From positions 343,854-407,853 of the forward strand of contig ML769386.1 of the NCBI GenBank assembly GCA_009733575.1: 64,000 nucleotides of DNA, read 5' to 3'. Below the pieces are notes generated by a model. That model saw only the letters and a list, made by a program, of their open reading frames with translations. It searched no databases and was not told the origin of the DNA. This DNA comes from Gymnopus androsaceus JB14 (lineage: Eukaryota; Basidiomycota; Agaricomycetes; Agaricales; Omphalotaceae). The first letter of the stretch is position 1. Each line of letters starts with the position of its first letter. Below, one piece after another: positions 34,501-46,505 of the stretch. Made by a program: the position numbers and the translations under genes.

Positions 34501-36828
34501 CTAAAGCCCTCTAATAGACTTCCTGTTATGCTTCTTCCCATACTTATTCCCACCAAGCTTATATGGATTGAATCGGTTCCCTTTATCCATACGCACTGAA
34601 CTGTGCTTTTGCTTGGCGCTAGCCGGAGTACCGTAGAAGCTACTTGGCGGGATAGCACCCGAGGGTTTAGTCGCAGGTGTAGGAGGTCGAGGGGAAAACA
34701 GCGGCGGCGGTGACGGTGGTCGTCCATTGTTCAACTTTGAACTCGTCTCCGTCAGTTTATCCTCAACCTCGCCCACATCCTCCTCTTCCTCCGAGCCATA
34801 ACCAGCTAAATTTGACAAAGCAGACTTTTCACCAGATGCTCTGGCGGACTCGATCTTTCGTTTGATCGCGCTAGCCTGCGGATCCTCGCTGTTGAGTTTG
34901 GGTCGTTTAGGCAAGGAAGGACTACCTCCTTCGCTGGATTCTGCCTGAGAAGGGAGAAGCGGTCCAATGAACGGCTTGTCGACCTTGACACCCTTGTCTT
35001 CCCCTGTCCCTTCCTCTCTCGGTCGCTTCTTCTTCATCTGCGCAGCCATCCCAGACTTTTGCACCTGTGTTGGTGTGAACGGTAGCGACGAACCGTTGGT
35101 TAATGGGGTGTTAAGCTTCACGGCAGATTCGAGTTTTTGGCCCTTATTCTTGATGTAGAACAAGATATAGCTGGTCTTCTGACGAATAGGAGAAGACGCA
35201 GGAGTCACTGATTCGTCGTTCATCTCGTACCACTTGTTGCTAATGCCTTTGACATAGGCAAAGTAGTGTCCCGAGTGTGGACCGCCCCCAGCATGACAAA
35301 TCGCACCATATAACGAGTAATGCGGTCCGTATTGGTTTTCGCTCATAAAGGGTCCCAAGTGGAGCTGCTCGTCGTAGGAAACCATATGCCCAATTTTTTG
35401 TCCCAAAGGAGAGAATCGCTTCAGGTGCACCATGAGGACAACTGGCGCATCGTGGATAGTGAACCTTTTGGCGGCGTTGACAGGTTTCTTACACCTAGAA
35501 GGACGCCGCTCAGATAAGATACGTAGGAACTATCAAGGGCTACGCACTTTTCGCATTTGTACTTGTCAGAACCCTTCAGATAATCCGGTGCGACGAATTT
35601 GCGCAGGGCATCCTTCAGATGATGCGAATTATGAATGTCCAGGCTCAGATCTAGTATGCTGTCAAAGGTGTCGCTATTGAAGTGGCAGCTCTGGCACGTA
35701 ACCCGAGAGCGTAATCGACCTCCGAAAAGCTTATGCACCCAGGTCGTCTCGGCGAGTTTGTGGTCAATTTTGCTGTAGATTTCTTTAGCTATTGGTAACG
35801 CAAGGAGGAATGTAACGAGGCTTACGGTGGTAATCCTGCCAAACACGACTTCTGCAAAGCATCTACAGCATATCGAATGAATTCATGCGAGTCCTCCTGG
35901 CGACCTTTCCGCATCTGTTTCGCGATAACTGAAAAAGCGATATCAGTGCCATTCTAGCACGTCGAATAATTGAGGGAGAATGTCGGGAAAGCTCGATATA
36001 AACGGGCGCACTGGAAAGAGGAAGGGCAAGAGGAGAAGATAGTTCAGGTGGATGTAGTGGAGGATTGCAAGTACGAGCGAGCTTCCACCGCCCTCAAAAC
36101 ACCAACTATGGTCTTCGAAAACAGCCCTCGATAGATGCGTGCTCACCTTGAAGTTGCCCTGATATTTCGCTGGGAGAGAACGCGCCATTATTGCCTTTGT
36201 AGGTTTTCTGGGCGACTGATCGCAGGGCGCAAGACATGCAGAATTTGTTCTTAGAAGGACCTAAAAAAGAGTTCAGTTTTAGCTGAAATAAAGGTTGAAT
36301 CCACTCACAATTCTCGCGAGAATGTTTGAAGATGATATTTAGCAGAGGCGGAGTGTGCAGCAGACACTGTAGCGAACTGTTTAAAAAACAGGTATTCCCA
36401 GTGTTAAATAAGCCTTTGCCTATATTGTTCAAATCAGGCGGCCATGAGAGGTTGATTTCGCCCGTATACAGGGATCGTGTTTTAGCAGTGGAAGAGGGTT
36501 TAGATGGTGTGGTGGATGAAGAGTTGTTTGATCCAGACTTGGGCTTATCATGGCTCTGTATCGAATAAGATATATGGAGGTTTAAAAGAGATTTTGAACT
36601 GACCTCAGTCTTTGCATTATTACGCTTTGGTGTAACATTGATTGGCTCGTATTTCCCCTCGGGTACAGCGAGCGCATCCGACGACGAGCCTTCTACAAAT
36701 TCAACAGGTGGAGGTAGTAGGCTATTGAATGCTTCCAGGTCCTTTGAAGGACGGTATTGCCGGCTATCTTCCGACGAAAGCTGCGAAAATGCGGTTTGAG
36801 TTGAAGGAAATAGCGGCGAAGCCAGCAT
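34501..36828 (-). CDS. Ubiquitin carboxyl-terminal hydrolase (USP/UBP family)
   Basis: A cysteine protease removing ubiquitin from proteins. About six exons from [20 protein letters not shown] (ATG 36828). The Cys box is [39 protein letters not shown] follows. The zinc-ribbon pair is CQSC (in [14 protein letters not shown]) and CEKC. The His box is [20 protein letters not shown] followed by HYFAYVKG, and Asn/Asp-containing [14 protein letters not shown] closes the active site. The basic, disordered C-terminal tail ends [10 protein letters not shown]. The layout, with the catalytic domain before a long basic tail, resembles nucleolar USP36/Ubp10-type enzymes; that assignment is an inference. 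All catalytic residues are present. Confidence 0.88.
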
Positions 36829-37096
36829 TTTTCGACCAAGTTTGACGCGGCTCCAGCGATGATGAGATGAGAGAGAATTCAGAAAATAGTAATCTGGCGA
36901 GAGCGAAAAACGGGAGGGCCGAAATCGAGGGATGGTGGGTGAATACAAAGAGGTGTTGTGTTCGCGTCAATCAACAAAAAATATGCATGATCACTACTTC
37001 GAATCACTCTTTTCCTATTTCGGTTGGCATGTTGTTGCATTGTTTATTTCTTATCGAAGACCATGTTCAAGGGCAAATACAACGGAATTTATTGAT

Positions 37097-38908
37097 TTAT
37101 AGCTTCGATTTGACTACAACATCGGTACTCGTCACATCACCCTCCTTTCCTGTCTCCCACCAGACTACAGTAACCGTAATATCGTCTCTATACCGTCTTG
37201 ATATCCCAGCTGGAATGCTCATCATTTTCCTCAAATCTTCCTCGTCCCCTCCTCCGAGAGCATTTCGAATCAAATGTGTGCTGAGATTGTCATCAACAAA
37301 CGCCCAGGAGCCTCCGCCAGATGACCGTTCTTTGCCAGCCTTGCCATCGACGCCGGCGTTGGCGATAGATGTTGGAACGAGGGAAGGAAGGGTGTCTTTT
37401 GAGATGGTACCTTTAAGCCCAGCGAGATGACCACCAACTAGACCGACGACTTCTTCAGGCCTGCGTATTCAAGTGAGTGAGCAAGAATGCATGAAATGAC
37501 GAGGTTGCATACGTTAACACGTCCCAAAGTCCATCAGTCGCAATCACCAAAAATCGCAGCGACGATGGATCGTCAAAGGAGAGTTTACGGTGAGTGACTA
37601 CTGGTCTGGCAGTGACATAGGGCGGAGTTTTGAACGTCCGAGGCGGTTTTCTTAAAGGAGTTCCATTGCCAACCATGTAAACTTGGTTCAAGCTACATCC
37701 AGATTCAGTTTTCACGACATTTGTACAAGAAAAGACGGCCCACAGTTCCTGCATTGCCAAAGGCCATTTGTACCGTGCATCACCAAAAGCCCTGTGAAAG
37801 GTTAGCCTGGCACGTAGAATTCCAAGTACAAACGTACCTGGATGGCTCCAGCCCGCCTAAAACTCTCCCATTCATGACCACATTGGAAGCCTCGCTTGTG
37901 GGATGTTCTGATCGCAAACTGAAAATAAGAGCTCAGTGAAACCACACACTGATTGTCGTCGTAGCACTACTCACCGTTCAACCTCCTTAGGATTCTTCGC
38001 AGTCTGATCCTCACTCAAAACATCTACCTCCCAAGTTCCCTTTGCACCTTCTACTGCTGGTTTCCAGACTCCTGCCACAGCTCGACTATCTCCGGTACAA
38101 GCAATATATAAATCACGTTGAGCGGTGTCGAAAAGTGCCATTAACGCACAACTACCTGGATCTTGTGAGCGCTCTCTCGAAACTAAAAGCAAAAAATCGT
38201 ACCCGATATCGCTGCTTGAAGAGTCTGGACTCCAGACGCATTACCACTGAGATCAGGTACTGGCCCATTGGCCGACATTTTCCCCTCCTGTACCGCTTGT
38301 TTCAAAATCGAAATAGGCGCATCCAGTAGAACGTTGTCGAATTCCACAAACGCATTTTCTATCGCGGAAGAAATACTGGGTACGTCCCAAGAACCTAAAC
38401 TTGCCGACTTTGACCATATTCCGAAAAGGTTGTCGGAGAATGATTTCGTCGAGGGAGAATCCGAAGCAGCAGCAAGCTGTGAAAGCTGTAAAGCCACTGC
38501 ATTGATGAGTGTTCGTGAGAGAAGTTGGGAGGTATTTCGGCCGCCGTGACCATCGAAAACGGTGTAAAAGAGCAAGTCGCCTTTCGTACCGTCGTTGCTT
38601 TGAATAATCTGGTGAGAGTGAGCATCTTCAATGGGATCATTCGATGCCAAAGAGGATGTGGTATGGTGCCAAGTCACGCCATAAGGTCGAGAATTTGTTT
38701 CGGAAGTCGCGTCCTGGCGAAGTCGCGAGTCGACGGTTTTCATGGAAAGTAAAGGCAAAGTTTTCATGATAATTTCGGATTTCTTTCCGTCAGAGCCTTT
38801 TACTTTGACTGGGAATTCGAATGTCTGTTCTCGAGCGGTGAGGTAGTAGTAGGCAGGTCCTGCGACTATAATGGATGCCGCTAATGGCTTCCAGGCGCGT
38901 CGTAACAT
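37097..38908 (-). CDS. Mitochondrial PP2C phosphatase, PTC5-like
   Basis: A metal-dependent Ser/Thr phosphatase; yeast Ptc5 dephosphorylates pyruvate dehydrogenase. Start MLRRAWKPLAASIIVAGPAY is a basic, then hydrophobic, mitochondrial-type leader. Metal-binding and core motifs: SNDPIEDAHS, LFYTVFDGHGG, GSCALMALFDTAQRDLYIAC, TGDSRAVAG, RFLVIATDGLWDVL and RYRDDITVTVVW near the end (stop 37097-37099). Several introns interrupt the frame, for example after LQAAIS and after WDVL. It starts 100 bases from the upstream ORF of F-box copy E on the opposite strand, so the two share a promoter region. Confidence 0.87.
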
Positions 38909-39008
38909 GACCAGAATTGGTGAGAGGCAAGAAAGAAGTCGTGAGAGCAGGAAGTGACGACATGGTCTGCGCGCTAAATAAGCGCTTATACCTCCTATAA
39001 GTCATATC

Positions 39009-40837
39009 ATGGCTCATCTGGATGGTACGAGCGCAATCCTAGCATTCTGATATTTCTGATCTTTTTCCAGATCAATGCAGCTTTTACAAAAGATCAATTG
39101 CTCACGTTTGGCCCAAACCCGGCGTCTCGACGTGTTTATGCCCAAAATGTGGCGATTCTTTGCAACTGGACTTGCAGGCACTCAGGTGCGATGAAATATT
39201 ACATCGGGTGCGCTCTGCATACTCTCCTGATGCTTTGGAACGCGCGGCATACTCCAAACTGTTGAATGACGCCCAGAGAGACTGGGATCGTTGTCAATCC
39301 AAGCTACGCCGATTACGGGACTTGTTGGAAGAACTCAAGACACAACAAGACGCTCTCGAAGCGTATATGACTGGTGTCCGTTCCGTAATGTCTCCCATCC
39401 ACAGTCTTCCTGTGGAACTCCTGGGTGAAATCTTGAAATACATCTGTGGTGACATAGGTGCCAACTGTATACTCGGAGATCGCAAACCACGACTACCGAC
39501 TATCACCCTTAGCCGCGTCTGCATCAGCTGGTATAATCTGGTGACTTCGATGCCTGTATTGTGGTCCTCGTTTGGATCTCGGGATTTGGACTGCTCCTCT
39601 ACTCCCTCCTTATTCAACCTATTTCTCGAGCGCTCACGTCCGCATCTCATTGACTTCGAAATTGAAGATTATCATTCTCTATCATCCACTGATGGCCTTT
39701 CCTTCTTGACTGCGAGCGAAAGCTCCAATCGCTGGCGTCATGTAAGGATCGCTGCGTCGGGGTCGTTTGCTACCGAAATGTTGCAGTCATTGAATAATGG
39801 CAGAGGAGGTCTACCTGGATTAGCGTCTCTCAGTCTATGCTCCTTCACCAACATTAAATCATTATTTCCTGCGAGCTGCCCAAATCTTCGATCTCTTGAC
39901 TGCTGTCTAAGGTTCTTCTAAATCTAGAATATCCTCGACCGTCGATTACACATCTCCATTTGAGGGCCATGACTCCTAAAATGGCCTCACGAGTTATTCA
40001 ACATTGTCCAAATGTTCAGGTGCTTGAGATGACTCTCCTTGCACGCCAGGACCATTTCCCCTGCCCAATATCAGCTGCAGTGTGCCAAAGGTTTTTGTCG
40101 ACTTTGATGAAGCATACGGTGCTGCCACTGGTGGTCAGCAATATTTGAAGTGTTTAACCTTCCCTGAACTTACCCATCTTGAAATCTTGGATTCGCATCC
40201 TTACTGCATAAACAAATATCGCGTTGAACTGTTGTGCTTGATGCTCGAGCGAAATAGAAGCCATTTAACCCACCTTACTATTCGCGCCATTGTCTTCACT
40301 GCCGAAGAAGTACTGCAGTTCTTCCTCTGTGTACCCCCGGTCACAACTCTTGAAGTCGAAGACGCCAAGATACTACATCGTAGAACGGGTGTGTACCTGG
40401 TTCTTAAATCGTTGATTGCACCTCTACAACAGCTGCACCAGGCCGAAGATTGTGATGAAGGAAACGAGCTCGAGAACTTGGGAGATGATGGAGATGATTC
40501 GGAAGACGAGGAGAATCTTGACAAAGGTAAGAAAGAGATGAACGTTGAAATTCCTAGTGGAAAATGCCTGCTTCCGCGCCTGAGTGATCTCCGCCTGGTA
40601 ATCCGGCCCCGCAACAGACTGTTACTGGAGCTTGTGCACTCGAGATGGAAGCCTTTCTCGCGCGCTATGGGGAGTTCTTCCAGGGACAGCGACGAGGTCT
40701 GCGTATGTTTACAAAAGCTTTCCGTTCGGTATCCAGGAAAAGCCGGAGAGAGAGCACGGAAAAGGCTCGAGGTTCTGCAAGAAAATCTGGTTAAATTCAA
40801 AGAAGATGGTATGGGCGTGGAGGTAAATTTATCTTAG
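39009..40837 (+). pseudogene. F-box/LRR-like protein, copy E, frame-broken
   Basis: The 5' flank keeps an upstream ORF (39009-39050, MAHLDGTSAILAF) that has diverged from the family peptide. The usual start MLTAYEF is not preserved; family homology begins near 39090 (SIAHVWPKP, CLCPKCGDSLQLDLQAL). F-box: SPIHSLPVELLGEILKYIC, TLSRVCISWYNLVTSMPVLW. The frame ends at 39921 and homology continues in other frames (LEYPRPSITHLHL, then PKVFVDFDEAYGAA) to FKEDGMGVEVNLS at 40837. The break near 39910 would be healed by one added C and the one near 40060 by one added T. No complete product can be made as read. Confidence 0.72.
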
Positions 40838-42235
40838 CGAGTACTTTAGTGAGAAGTGTATGTTTACACCCACGTAGAGCGCGCGCTATGCCTTCCTACA
40901 GTATTTTTAATTCATGACCAACCTTTACAAATTACGAACAGATACAGTAAGTACTTAACTCACTCACAGGTATTTGGATCTGGAAAAACTGCCTCTCAAC
41001 CTTGACCTGACCTAGGCCTCCCAACTTGTCCCTAAATCTAACCTAACTTTTGCTTATCGAGTTTGGTTTTCACTTCGACCCAAAATCGCTCCTCGATAAT
41101 ATCACCTTCCTGCGCTAACTCGCCTCACGTTTACGAAAGAAGGCATTCAGTTGTGTGAAATGTTCACCTACTGTCGTACCCGTGGTATTTAATAAATGAA
41201 GCCTCAATTGCCCCGCCGATTTTATGCCCGTCATTCGTCAATGATATAGAACTTGAGTCAAGTTGACGAGTCTGGCGGGGATGAGTCGGGTCGACCGGAA
41301 GGTTCACATGCGTACATCCTAAAGTCTTTATGGGGCCACTGAGCATAAAGACAAGCCTCCCGCTGCAGACGACATCATGGCTGTCGTTGAAGGTGGCGTT
41401 AATATTAGTGAAGACTCGGAAGGGTCTAGTTCTGGTGCGGAGATGATACAACCTTCCCCACTGAAGATCAATGTAACATCAATCTAAAGTTCTACCTCGA
41501 GATTACATTGCGCAAGCCCTCAACTGATTTCTGATTTAGAGTTAATGGTTCCAGCTTGAACCGACCAACAGATGTGGATGGTGCTAGTGCTCCAACTCGA
41601 GCCCCTAACCAAAGTGGACCAAAGTGCTTGCCAGATTTACGGGTGCAATGCCTTGCCGCAGAACTGCACGCAACAAAATTGTGGGAGATGTACGAGAGTA
41701 CAGGAAAAAAGAACTGGACGTAGTCATTTCCTAAACCTTAAATACAGTACAGTGCTCAACGACGAGTTTTGAGCTGGACCGGAGCTGCTACTATAAGGAA
41801 GGTTTTCGAGTCAAATGGAAAATCGGAACTAAGCAGGAGCCGGCAGTAACCACAATAAGAACAATATATAATAATGGTGGTCTTCCCGCCACCCGCCAGC
41901 CACAGCCTACATGAATTTTCGTGGGTGAATGGTGATCACCACCATTGTGAGAGCCGCAGTCATTGTTCTTCGGTACCCAAAAAGGTAAAATGATTGGCGC
42001 CCGTTGACTCAGTAATAGTCCTCACGTGTTGCATTTGAGGCTTGACTTCGGACCAGCTTTTCCCAGTCTTTCTTTCTTTATTACCACAACATAGGCCTTC
42101 AGTTCAATTGCCCTTTTCACGACCCTTATATGACTTGCGTTCTCCATCGATCAGCTTCATCATCTTCCCTCATTCCTCTTGCTTCGGCACCTAGTTCCAG
42201 TTTTGTCGTACTCTCTACACCAGCGCACGACCAGC
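40838..42235. other. Intergenic, 1.4 kb, no feature supported
   Basis: Short open frames on both strands without recognisable content. The last 150 bases, pyrimidine-rich (CTTTCTTTCTTTATTACC), are the likely promoter and leader of the proline-rich gene at 42236. Confidence 0.45.
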
Positions 42236-43355
42236 ATGAACTCGGTAGCGATGGAGAGCTCTGCTTCTGGATCAGAGCCCCAGACTGCTACTTCAGAGTG
42301 CAATCCTAGCTACAGCAGCTGGCAGCTCGACAGGTGCGGCCATTGAAGGAGGAACCAACCGAGCCTTATTATCCTGATGACTCCCGCAAATGTCCTCAGC
42401 CTCCGCACGAGGAAATAGAGGCGTACGGCATCAAGATTAGAGATTTTGCGTACGAGAGTACTCTTCCACCTATCCCGTCGTACATATATAAACCTCAGCC
42501 GCCTGATCCTGACCGTATTCAGAGACAGCCGGATCCAAGGACGTGGCCTGGATTGGCAGCGGCAGGAGCAGGAGTGGGAACTTCTGGGATACCGAGTAGA
42601 CTGAGATTGGAGACGGATGGATTGGTTAGACAGCAGGGGTTCCAAGATTTGGAAGAAATGACGGAATCCCAGCGGAGTAGTTATTCTTCGCCAGCTTATT
42701 CCCAGTCGCAGCCGCCTTTGCTTTACATGGACTCGCAATCCCAAGATTCCGAGCCGTTCATCGAAACGCCAATAGTGACGCCAAATGGCTCCTTGCAATG
42801 GAAGGATACCAGCCATATACCGATCCCGGAGCTCGATGCTCTCTCTCGCTTGTCAGCTTCCGGTATTCCTGAGGCCAAGCGACTTCCAGCATGGCCTGGA
42901 TCCGAAGCTGAACTAACCCTTCCACAACTTTCTTCGCCTCCACCTCCCGTTCGGCTTGCGTCGCAAGCTCTTCCCGGAGCCTCTCGGCCAACGAAAAGGC
43001 AACGACTTACTCCTCCCGAATCACCTTCGCCACTCACGCGTGGTGCTCCTGCCTTCTCTTCTTCCACTCACGACCCCAGCGACACCTCAGTTCCTGTCGT
43101 GACTGGCCCATCTCTGCCCCCTACTCCGCGTTATCACCTTCGCCACCGGCGTGGCACCGCTACAGAACCCGAGCCTCGACTCCTCCATCTAATCGCCTTA
43201 CTCGTGCACAGAAGAATCCTCCGCGAGTGCGAGGGGCATTCTCTTTGCAGTCTTCCCAGTCAAAGTCACCTACGAAGAATGGGAATCGAGGTGGGACGAG
43301 TCGCACCAGGGCTGATGTAGATGAGAAGAAGAAGGGGCGGAGTGGCGGGTCTTAG
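42236..43355 (+). CDS. Proline/serine-rich hypothetical protein
   Basis: I propose a nine-base first coding exon (ATG AAC TCG, 42236-42244), an intron at 42245-42309 (GTAGCG..CCTAG) and a long second exon beginning LQQLAARQVRPLKEEPTEPY. The protein is rich in Pro, Ser and Gln, with basic patches (KRQRLTPPES, RYHLRHRRG) suggesting a nuclear location. Near 43170 the frame appears to lose one base. The other frame gives a convincing basic tail (TRASTPPSNRLTRAQKNPP to KKKGRSGGS, stop 43353-43355), while the uninterrupted frame stops at 43320. Function unknown; the first exon is the least certain part. Confidence 0.55.
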
Positions 43356-43903
43356 CTTCATTTCTCTTTTTCTTTTTTGGGTGTTGAGAATTCGAAGGTC
43401 TGGTTCATAATATCATTGTCAGTAAGCCCTTTCACGCGTTGATCGTTTCGCTCATTGTGCTGAGTGACCTTTCGGATTTTCAGGTGTCAATATCAATCAC
43501 GTTGCACCTTATGTGCATTATATTGCGTTACTCAATCTTTATTCCCGTTATCCTTCAACTTGTCGCATTATCTTTATTCACCCTATTTCCTGTGCCCGAT
43601 TTTTCACGGCAGACCACATACTTCTATCTGTTGTACTTCCACACGAGTTACCCATGTATCCACCATTATCAGTAATAGTCTACCTTTTTGGAGCTAAAGC
43701 TAGGTTAGAGAATAAATATCCTTATGCAAAAAAATACGAGCGAATATGAGAGGTGAACTGATCTTAGAATTCACGACAATTGATTGAGCAGTAAGTACAT
43801 CATGTATTATAGATCTAGCATTACAGTCTTTGCAATCCGCCCAACAGTTCCAAATCCATTATTCTCCTTATTCTTTGAAGAATAAGTCTTTTGTCGCAAC
43901 ATC

Positions 43904-45524
43904 TCACTCAAGCTTCCAGTGAATTCGACTTTGCGGAGGTACGCTACCCCGCCCCAGTGAGTTATTAATGGCTCCCGTATCTCTATGCTTTCGTCTCGAC
44001 TCGAGGAAATCGAGTAAGCTTTCAAGCTCTGTAGGCTTGGGGGCCATAGGAATATCCAGAGAGAAGCGGGTTAAATGGGAAAGCAAGGGTTTTCCTATCC
44101 TCCTTCTCAACGATAACTGAAGAGGCCGACAACCTGGTGAGCACCGCGCTGTCTCGAAGCATCTCGAGATAAGACCGCTGACGCCCAGGCATACGTGCCA
44201 AAGCGAACCTCTCTCAGCATCGGCATGAGCTCGAAAAGCCTGAGCAGCTGTCCAGGGTTTGATCTCTACAGCCGAGAGAGCAAAACGCTCCAGTTGGCAC
44301 TCGGATCGCTGAAGGAATGCTTTGAGATCGTCAACTACCTGCTCATGAATCCTTTTAGAGGTGTTCTTGTTTCCGCCTATGCTTAGCTCAACCAGTGCAG
44401 GCGCAAGCGGAGCCAGTGTGAGCGGAGGTTGATCAGTCTCTGTGAGGAGACTGAGGTATTGAAGGTGAAGAGCGTCGATTGGGACGTTATCGGAACCGTT
44501 GATATTCAAAGGATTGTACTTGGTGATTATAGCGGTGTGGCTGCCCATCGCCTCCTAAGGATGCTGGGAGAGTAAAGATAGGGTACCTCTCTTGCTCAAT
44601 TTTGAGGTGCTCGAGGTGAGTGCAAAGATGAAGAAACGAATAAATAGCACGTAGGGAGCGCTGCCAGTGATGGTCCGTATCTGCAGCCAAGGAAGACGGG
44701 GTTCATCAGTGTTGCTATTGGCAAGGTCTGAGGTTGGATGATCAACCAACTGCCAATTCATTTTAATTACACGCAATGAGTGTAGCTTTGGAGAGGATGT
44801 AAAGGATAGGGAAGGCATACGATGTATCATAGTCGAGCGTAAGGTGTTCCAGGAGCGGGTATCTCCCATGTGTTGGGAAACTGTTCAATTCCTGCTCCAA
44901 GTCGTGCGCAGTGGATGAATGTGCACCTATTGCAATATGTGCAGACTTCCATCGGTCTGATACTGCAAACAAGAGCTGCGAGGCGGCGGCGCTGAGATTG
45001 TGGATGCGGACATGTAGGGGACTTTTTGAGTAACGGAGAGCGAGTGATGTAAAGTGGGACAGGTTGATATATAGTTTTAGGGTGAATCTAGGTATCCGTA
45101 CGCTGCACGGTAATGAGGGATGTAATAAAAATCCCAGAGACGAGGCGTGGATACAGCATTAATACGCCAGCGGGAACAGATCCATGTAAGTGTCAAAGGT
45201 GCAAATTGTCGCTCGAATGGTCGGTCAGGCCATTGAAAAAGAGTAGACGTACTCGAGAAAAATTTCGCTGAGGATCTCGTCTGGTAGGCTGTGAATGGGG
45301 GACAGTTTAGTTTGGAGACAGAGGTGCTGATCAGTTGGTGCATCAGCAACGTCCAAAGAGACGTTAGATTGGTGAAGATGTATTATGGACATCATCCCTA
45401 CAATTGTAGAAGCAGAACGAGATAGGGTATGTGTTAAATCGTGAGCTTCAGGTTTTAATTGAGTGCAGTTCTGCCCCTCATGACCTGGCAAAAATTTCCA
45501 GCTGGACTGCATGGACGTCGCCAT
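43904..45524 (-). CDS. F-box protein, different subfamily, multi-exon
   Basis: Start MATSMQSSWKFLPGHEGQNC (ATG 45524). The F-box is in LSPIHSLPDEILSEIFLEYV, followed in the next exon by FAPLTLTWICSRWRINAVST and PRLWDF, the usual F-box/ICSxWR pattern of Agaricomycete proteins. Later exons contain SDRWKSAHIAIGAHSS, YPLLEHLTLDYDTSY and a C-terminal LRR-like part (LSHLTRFSLDIPMAPKP). It lacks the CxxC finger and upstream ORF of the A-J family. The junction near 45100 (about GYLDSP/RFTLKLY) is not resolved and may hide a frame break. Presumed SCF substrate adaptor. Confidence 0.6.
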
Positions 45525-45738
45525 GAACTGTAAAGAAAAAAAGGAGGCGATCAGGTCAACGGAAGCGGAACACGGAGGAATATGAGTCTAAAAAATACTT
45601 TTGCGTCGATATGACTCTCCCCGGCCCGGACTTCCATACTGTAGTTGTTTTGACGCTCTTATAGTAGTGTCGTAGCTAAAGTCAGCGGTATACAGTCCCA
45701 AAGCAAATCAATTTATACAGCACAGAGAAGGTTTTGAA

Positions 45739-46500
45739 TTATACATCGGTTATATGATTACCTCCACGTCCATTCCATCGTTCTTGAATGGCTTCAAACT
45801 TTTCTGCAAGTTTCGAAGTCATCTGTAGCTGCATAAATGCGTGGCTTGTGCAAAGAAAGGCAGGCTTCGGCGGTGGAATCCCTGGAGTTATGATCAGCTC
45901 GCCTCCGAGCTTGAGCCGCGACTCCAAGTGGAGACAAGATCGCATCACTATAGTGAGATCCTTCAGTTGGGGGAGCAAACATTATTGCCCTAATGTCATT
46001 CAAGTCATCTCTAGATGATGAGGAATCCGATACAGAATCTTCACCTTCTGAATCTTCGTCCATTGAGCTACTTCCGTCACTATTATGTTCGTCTCTACTC
46101 TCATCTCCTCCTCCTCCACATCAACTTCTTTGACCTCCATTCCGCTGGTCGGGGTAACCAAGGACTGTAGAAGCAGATGGAGCTAACGTGAAGATGAGCC
46201 CTTGACTTCCAGAGTTGTGACGGAGGGCACACAGAGGAAAATGCGAAGCAGTTCGGCGGAAGTAAATGGAACGGAGTGTATAGTAAGATGGGTCAATTGG
46301 TTTTGGTTGCGCTCGAACATAGAGCACAAGCAACAAGAAGGTTTTGGGACTTGATGACCCGCCACTTCAGGAGGGTCATCGATCCAAATAATTTCAAGGT
46401 GAGTAAGTTCTGGAAAGGTCAGACTGTTGAAAATAGGTAGAACATTTTTGGATATTTGTCGATTACTATTTATCGACAGATTGCATAAACAGGGCGGAAT
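45739..46500 (-). pseudogene. F-box copy F, C-terminal fragment
   Basis: Only the last third of the family protein is present, directly behind the stop of copy G on the same strand. It has a LTFPELTHLEI-like start, LTHLTIHSVPFTSAELLRIF, an acidic stretch in another frame (MDEDSEGEDSVSDSSSS) and a C-terminal LPQLKDLTIVMRSCLHLESR. It has no F-box and no start. Probably the remains of a tandem duplication. Confidence 0.75.
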
Positions 46501-46505
46501 CGAGC

